Under the pieces are notes generated by a model, which saw only the letters and a program-made list of their open reading frames with translations, did not search any database and was not told where the DNA came from. This document shows positions 6,683 to 10,317 of a DNA stretch of 10,317 nt, one piece after another (position 1 is the stretch's first letter; each line of letters opens with the position of its first letter). Made by a program: the position numbers and the translations under genes. This DNA comes from an uncultured Prevotellaceae bacterium (GTDB taxonomy: Bacteria > Bacteroidota > Bacteroidia > Bacteroidales > Bacteroidaceae), in NCBI GenBank assembly GCA_945486445.1, contig CALYTD010000017.1:1-10317 (forward strand), given 5' to 3'.

Positions 6683-7729
6683 ATGAAACACATACGATAT
6701 ATATTCTCTCTGACGCTGTTGCTGGCCGTCATCGCCTGCAACAACGGCAAGACAGTGGTAACGGAGGAGACCCCACTTGCCGGTCCTGTGTTCTGCGAAG
6801 ACAGCGCCTTCGCCTTCTGCGAGGCACAGTGCGCCTTCGGACCACGCACCATGAACAGCAGTGCCCACGATGAATGTGAGGCATGGATAGTACAACGTTT
6901 CACGCAGTACGGCTGCGAGGTGACCACCCAAAAGGCAGACCTCACGGGCTGGGACGGTACTGTGCTGCGCTCCACCAATATCATAGCGCGCCACAATCCA
7001 ACAGCAAAGCGCAGAATACTGATATGCGCCCACTGGGACAGCAGGCCGTGGGCAGACAATGACCCCGACACAACAAACTGGAAAAAGCCCGTGATGGCAG
7101 CAAACGATGGTGCTTCTGGCGTGGCGGTGATGCTGGAATTGGCGCGTAGCATCAACACTTTTACTGCAAAAAATGCCGATTCCATCGGTGTTGACACGGC
7201 TGGATTAGACGTAGGGATAGACTTCGTATGCTTCGATGCAGAAGACTATGGCACACCGTCATGGGCTGATCGCCAGGACAGTGAGGACACATGGGCCCTC
7301 GGTGCGCAACACTTCGCACGGAATCTGCCCACCACCACAGCGCAAGGTGGTGGTGATACCGTTGCGCCCTACGCCTTCGGCATACTGCTTGACATGGTGG
7401 GCGGACAGGGTGCACGTTTCTATCACGAGGGGCTCTCCAAGCATTATGCCCCTGACGTGCTGCAAAAAGTGTGGCAGGCGGCGCAGGACGCAGGATATTC
7501 AGCACTCTTCACCGCTCAGGACGGCGGTACGGTGACTGATGACCACAAGCCATTGAATGAGGCAGGAATACCGACAATAGACATAATACCTTATTACCCG
7601 GACTGTGAGCAGAGTGCCTTCGGACCGACATGGCACACGTTGCAGGACGATATGAACCACATAGACAGAAGCACCCTGAAGGCTGTCGGGCAGACACTGG
7701 TGCAGTTCCTGTACGGAATGGAATATTAA
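6683..7729 (+). CDS. glutaminyl-peptide cyclotransferase-like lipoprotein (M28 fold)
   Basis: Glutaminyl cyclases turn N-terminal Gln into pyroglutamate. The 348-residue protein starts with a lipoprotein signal (MKHIRYIFSLTLLLAVIAC; lipobox cysteine Cys19), so it should be anchored on the periplasmic side of a membrane. The M28-type zinc core shows AHWDSRPWADND (His117, Asp119), AANDGASGVAVMLELAR (Asp142), FDAEDYG (Glu187 general base, Asp188 zinc ligand) and TWHTLQDD (His318). The segment after the acidic pair, with Trp, a DS pair and LGAQHFA, resembles the human enzyme's loop and favours cyclase over aminopeptidase. Related enzymes are known in Porphyromonas and Bacteroides, where many exported proteins expose Gln after signal cleavage. 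It starts 10 bp after the fusion gene, with AGGAAG just upstream. An M28 aminopeptidase is the less likely alternative. Confidence 0.88.
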   Translation: MKHIRYIFSLTLLLAVIACNNGKTVVTEETPLAGPVFCEDSAFAFCEAQCAFGPRTMNSSAHDECEAWIVQRFTQYGCEVTTQKADLTGWDGTVLRSTNIIARHNPTAKRRILICAHWDSRPWADNDPDTTNWKKPVMAANDGASGVAVMLELARSINTFTAKNADSIGVDTAGLDVGIDFVCFDAEDYGTPSWADRQDSEDTWALGAQHFARNLPTTTAQGGGDTVAPYAFGILLDMVGGQGARFYHEGLSKHYAPDVLQKVWQAAQDAGYSALFTAQDGGTVTDDHKPLNEAGIPTIDIIPYYPDCEQSAFGPTWHTLQDDMNHIDRSTLKAVGQTLVQFLYGMEY

Positions 7730-7755
7730 ATGACATCTAAGCAACATACATAGCG

Positions 7756-8829
7756 ATGGAAGAGACAACACTTTTTGACAAGTATGTAGATAGGGTTCTT
7801 GATAAAGAACGTAACATGAGAGCCTCACACTCGTCCATATTGATAGTGGACGAGCAACTGAACGTTGTTTCGGTCAATAGCCACAGGATAACCAACAGCC
7901 CCAGGGAACACAAAGGACCGGGGGACCTGCTGAACTGTATCAACGCCGCGGACAGCGTGGCGGGCTGCGGAGCACACGAGTATTGCAAACTGTGCAACCT
8001 GCGCAAGTCGGTAGAGAAGGCACTGCGAGACGACAAAATGGTGATGGATGAGTGCACACTGCTGCAGAAAAACAATGACAAGATGGTGCTGGAGAACACC
8101 GTGATGCCCTTCAACTACGAGGGGAAACGGTATGCACTGGTATTCGTTGTTGACATATCAGCCCGCAAACAGAAGCAGATAATGGACAGAGTATTCTTCC
8201 ATGACGTGCTGAACCTGATGGGAGCACTTAACGGTTTTGTGCAACTGTTGCTCGAAGAGCCAGACCACGAACTGCTGTTGGAAGTAAAGAAACTTAGCGA
8301 ACAGGTGATAAGCAACATCTCGTACCAGAAGGATATAATGAATGCCGAGAACCGTTCACTGGCCCTGCTGCCAACGGACGTGACGGTAAAGACCTTCATG
8401 GACGATGCAAGCATCTCACTATGTTCCACGGCTCAGAACTTCGGTTGCAAGCTGCAGATAACCGATAACTGCGGCATGGAAGTACCTATAAACACCGACA
8501 TCAGGCTGCTTCACCGCATAGTGCTTAATATGGTGAAGAACGCCGTGGAGGCATCAGGCCCCGACGGCACAGTGACCGTAACCACCTCACTCACCGAAGC
8601 AAAGGATTACGTGACCTTCGCAGTACACAATGACGGCGTGATACCAGAGGAACACCGGTGCAGGATATTCCGCTTCGGACAGTCAACAAAAGGCATTGGA
8701 CGCGGCTTGGGCACTTACAGCATGAAGTTATTTGGCGAAAACTATCTCAAAGGGCAGGTGTGGTTCACCACAAGCGAGGCAGAAGGCACAACATTCTATT
8801 TTAACCTGCCACTGAATATAACACAATAA
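7756..8829 (+). CDS. soluble sensor histidine kinase with Cys-rich PAS-like N terminus
   Basis: The 357-residue protein has no membrane segment or signal peptide, so it should sense something in the cytoplasm. Residues about 20-140 look PAS-like and hold four cysteines in the pattern C61-x9-C71-G-x4-C77-x2-C80, which could bind a metal, iron-sulfur cluster or haem. The DHp helix carries RVFFHDVLNLMGALNGFVQLL with the likely phospho-acceptor His149. The ATPase domain has an N box (VLNMVKNAVEAS, with Asn258 and Asn262), a G1-like NDGV (292-295) and the glycine loop GIGRGLG (313-319). No receiver domain or response regulator gene is in the window, so its partner is unknown. It starts 26 bp after the cyclase gene and ends 54 bp before dprA, probably in the same transcript. 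The kinase call is firm; the signal is not identified. Confidence 0.9.
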   Translation: MEETTLFDKYVDRVLDKERNMRASHSSILIVDEQLNVVSVNSHRITNSPREHKGPGDLLNCINAADSVAGCGAHEYCKLCNLRKSVEKALRDDKMVMDECTLLQKNNDKMVLENTVMPFNYEGKRYALVFVVDISARKQKQIMDRVFFHDVLNLMGALNGFVQLLLEEPDHELLLEVKKLSEQVISNISYQKDIMNAENRSLALLPTDVTVKTFMDDASISLCSTAQNFGCKLQITDNCGMEVPINTDIRLLHRIVLNMVKNAVEASGPDGTVTVTTSLTEAKDYVTFAVHNDGVIPEEHRCRIFRFGQSTKGIGRGLGTYSMKLFGENYLKGQVWFTTSEAEGTTFYFNLPLNITQ

Positions 8830-8883
8830 AACACTACAGCGCCAACGGTTCACAGCGTTCCCCGTGGCCACAAGCACACACCA

Positions 8884-10017
8884 TTGACAGAGAAAACAGC
8901 CATTCTAACACTCACCTCACTCGCCACCGGCAGGCTGACAAGGCAGGAAGCACTGACACTCTATGAGGCAGCGGGCTCTGCCAGCAGTATAATAGAGCAC
9001 CGGGGCAACATACGTGACATCATGCCCGATGCCACGACAGCCATTGTGGAGTACATGAAAGGCGACATCTCTGCACACATAAAACGGGCGGAAGAGGAAC
9101 AGGAATGGTGTGAAGCAAACAAGGTGAAGGTGCTGACATACGCCGATACGGGCTATCCTAGCCGCCTGCGCGACTGCCCCGACGCCCCTATGGCACTGTT
9201 TGTAAGAGGAGGCTGCAACCTAAACGCCAACCATATAATAAACATAGTAGGCACAAGAAAAAGCACAACCTACGGCAGAGACGTGGTGGAAAACCTTGTC
9301 AGAGACCTCTGCACACTCTGTCCCGACATAGTAATTGTCAGCGGACTCGCATACGGCATCGACATAATAGCACATCGGGCAGCACTCAGCAACGCAGTGC
9401 CAACAGTAGGAGTAGTGGCACACGGGCAGGACAGGCTGTACCCCCAGTTACACCGTACAGAAGCTAATAAAATGGCAACAGGAGAAGGAGCCGTGGTGAC
9501 GGAGTACTTCCGAGGCACCGCTCCAGAAGCCCGGAACTTCCTACAACGCAACCGTATCATCGCAGGAATGTGTGACGCAACCATCGTTGCAGAGAGCGCA
9601 ACACACGGAGGAGCACTCGTAACAGCACGGCTGGCGCAGGAATATGGACGTGAAGTCTTTGCCATACCAGGACCCGTGAGCGCAGAGTACAGCAAGGGAT
9701 GCAACAACCTCATACGCGACAACAAGGCAGCACTCATCACGTCAGCAGAAGATCTTGTAAACGCCATGATGTGGCAGGATGCCGCAAAAGCCGTAAAAGC
9801 AAGAAAACAAGGCATAGAAAGAACCCTGTTCCCAACCCTGACACCCGAAGAACAACGAATAGTAGAAGCACTGGAAAAACACGGTGACAGCCAGTCCAAC
9901 GTCCTGGCAGCATACACCGGACTGCCCATCAGCACCATTGTGGCACAACTCTTCTCCCTTGAGATGAAGGGCTTGGTGACCGCTCTATCCGGCAATAAAT
10001 TCCATTTAATCCGTTAA
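8884..10017 (+). CDS. dprA: DNA processing protein DprA
   Basis: DprA binds incoming single-stranded DNA and loads RecA during natural transformation; it is also present in many species not known to be competent. The 377-residue protein shows the Rossmann-like core: NIVGTRKSTTYGRDVV (about 119-134), IVSGLAYGIDIIAHRAAL, RNFLQRNRIIAGMCDATIVAES, GGALVTARLAQEYGREVFAIPGP and GCNNLIRDNKAALI. A C-terminal winged-helix domain (about 315-377) ends in FHLIR. The length is normal for the family. The start chosen is TTG at 8884: upstream the frame has no ATG or GTG back to the kinase stop at 8827, and the N terminus (EKTAILTLTSLATGRLTRQEAL) aligns in style with other DprA starts. The first in-frame ATG would remove about 46 residues. 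It has no promoter of its own that could be recognised in the 54-bp gap. Confidence 0.94.
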   Translation: MTEKTAILTLTSLATGRLTRQEALTLYEAAGSASSIIEHRGNIRDIMPDATTAIVEYMKGDISAHIKRAEEEQEWCEANKVKVLTYADTGYPSRLRDCPDAPMALFVRGGCNLNANHIINIVGTRKSTTYGRDVVENLVRDLCTLCPDIVIVSGLAYGIDIIAHRAALSNAVPTVGVVAHGQDRLYPQLHRTEANKMATGEGAVVTEYFRGTAPEARNFLQRNRIIAGMCDATIVAESATHGGALVTARLAQEYGREVFAIPGPVSAEYSKGCNNLIRDNKAALITSAEDLVNAMMWQDAAKAVKARKQGIERTLFPTLTPEEQRIVEALEKHGDSQSNVLAAYTGLPISTIVAQLFSLEMKGLVTALSGNKFHLIR

Positions 10018-10052
10018 AAAACTTGTAAAAACAATATTTTTTTCGCCAAAAA

Positions 10053-10084
10053 TTTGCACAATACAGGAAAAATAACTACCTTTG
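10053..10084 (+). promoter_or_regulatory. Bacteroidota-type promoter of the tRNA gene
   Basis: TTTG (10053-10056), exactly 20 bases, then TACCTTTG (10077-10084) match the -33 and -7 boxes perfectly. The predicted transcript start is about 10088-10091, some 20 bases before the mature tRNA. The A/T-rich stretch at 10018-10048 could act as an upstream element. Confidence 0.8.
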
Positions 10085-10110
10085 CATCGCAATTCTAAAA
10101 CGATTGTGTC

Positions 10111-10184
10111 GGACTTGTAGCTCAGTTGGTTAGAGCAACAGACTCATAATCTGGAGGTCACAGGTTCAAGCCCTGTCTGGTCCA
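10111..10184 (+). tRNA. tRNA with anticodon CAT (elongator Met, or Ile2 if lysidine-modified)
   Basis: The 74-base sequence folds as a cloverleaf: acceptor GGACTTG/CTGGTCC, D-stem GCTC/GAGC, anticodon stem ACAGA/TCTGG with loop CTCATAA (anticodon 10145-10147), variable AGGTC, T-stem ACAGG/CCTGT with loop TTCAAGC, and discriminator A at 10184. CCA is not encoded. Two pairs are imperfect: T6-T67 in the acceptor and A27-G43 at the top of the anticodon stem. Initiator features (mismatch at 1-72, three G-C pairs in the anticodon stem) are absent. The loop CTCATAA is shared by elongator Met and the AUA-reading Ile2, so identity cannot be settled by eye; Met is the default call. Confidence 0.92.
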
Positions 10185-10189
10185 CACTG

Positions 10190-10233
10190 AAAATCAAGCA
10201 GTTAACACGAAGTTAGCTGCTTGATTTTGTTTT
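10190..10233 (+). terminator. intrinsic terminator of the tRNA gene
   Basis: Bases 10190-10206 and 10212-10228 form a 17-bp stem with one G-U pair and a 5-base ACGAA loop, with TTTTGTTTT at 10225-10233. It begins six bases after the tRNA end. The A-rich left arm mirrors the T-run, so it could also act on transcripts from the opposite side. Confidence 0.85.
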
Positions 10234-10235
10234 AG

Positions 10236-10257
10236 CGTGAAATTCACGTGAAATTCA
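10236..10257. repeat. exact 11-bp tandem repeat downstream of the tRNA
   Basis: CGTGAAATTCA occurs twice back to back (10236-10246 and 10247-10257). GTGAA/TTCAC within it (10237-10247) is also an inverted repeat around one A. Period 11 is about one helical turn. A protein binding site, for example for a tyrosine recombinase acting next to a tRNA, is possible, but no recombinase gene is visible. Confidence 0.5.
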
Positions 10258-10272
10258 AATTGAAAAACTTTG

Positions 10273-10309
10273 GGGTTGCAGAGAAAATGCAATCCTCTGA
10301 AATACAGAG
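10273..10309. repeat. two adjacent small inverted repeats at the window edge
   Basis: GGGTTGCA (10273-10280) can pair with TGCAATCC (10288-10295) with one G-U pair and a 7-base loop. CTCTG (10295-10299) can pair with CAGAG (10305-10309) across AAATA. Neither is followed by a T-run. Their role is unknown and the window ends eight bases later. Confidence 0.35.
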
Positions 10310-10317
10310 CAAACTCT

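Noticed and set aside
10111..10184. Initiator tRNA-fMet
   Set aside because: The 1-72 pair is a normal G-C and the anticodon stem lacks the three consecutive G-C pairs of initiators.

Overview
The window looks like chromosomal DNA from the Bacteroidota, most likely order Bacteroidales and perhaps a Prevotella-like genus. The reasons are three promoters of the Bacteroidota type (TTTG, about 20 bp, then TAnnTTTG), A-rich translation starts in place of strong Shine-Dalgarno sites, a glutaminyl cyclase lipoprotein of the Porphyromonas/Bacteroides kind, and a tRNA gene without an encoded CCA. The genus is inferred, not shown.

Left half, minus strand (about 3974 down to 1): a promoter, a leader with a strong terminator-like hairpin, then rimP (30S maturation), nusA (transcription elongation and termination factor) and the first 655 codons of infB (IF2), which runs off the window. 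This is the classic rimP-nusA-infB operon. The hairpin plus six T's only about ten bases after the predicted transcript start looks like an attenuator in front of an operon that encodes a termination factor.

Middle (3812-4339): a 528-bp divergent intergenic region. It holds the rimP promoter and leader, a perfect 19-bp palindrome, three degenerate 22-bp tandem units built on CTGATT, and the promoter of the rightward operon.

Right half, plus strand (4340-10017): a tightly packed run of five genes: an Lrp/AsnC-type regulator, a two-domain protein joining a class I glutamine-amidotransferase-like (C26) gamma-glutamyl hydrolase to an M19 dipeptidase, a glutaminyl-peptide cyclotransferase lipoprotein, a soluble histidine kinase with a four-cysteine PAS-like N terminus, and dprA. 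The first two overlap by ATGA and the next gap is 10 bp, which suggests co-transcription. A plausible reading is an amino-acid-sensing regulator controlling enzymes that act on glutamyl or glutaminyl peptides. The kinase and dprA may only share the transcript.

Right edge (10053-10317): a tRNA with anticodon CAT and its own promoter and terminator, followed by an exact 11-bp tandem repeat and two small hairpins whose role cannot be settled inside the window. No insertion sequence, CRISPR array or rRNA gene was seen. The strongest leads are the nusA-operon attenuator, the CTGATT operator-like array and the C26-M19 fusion enzyme.
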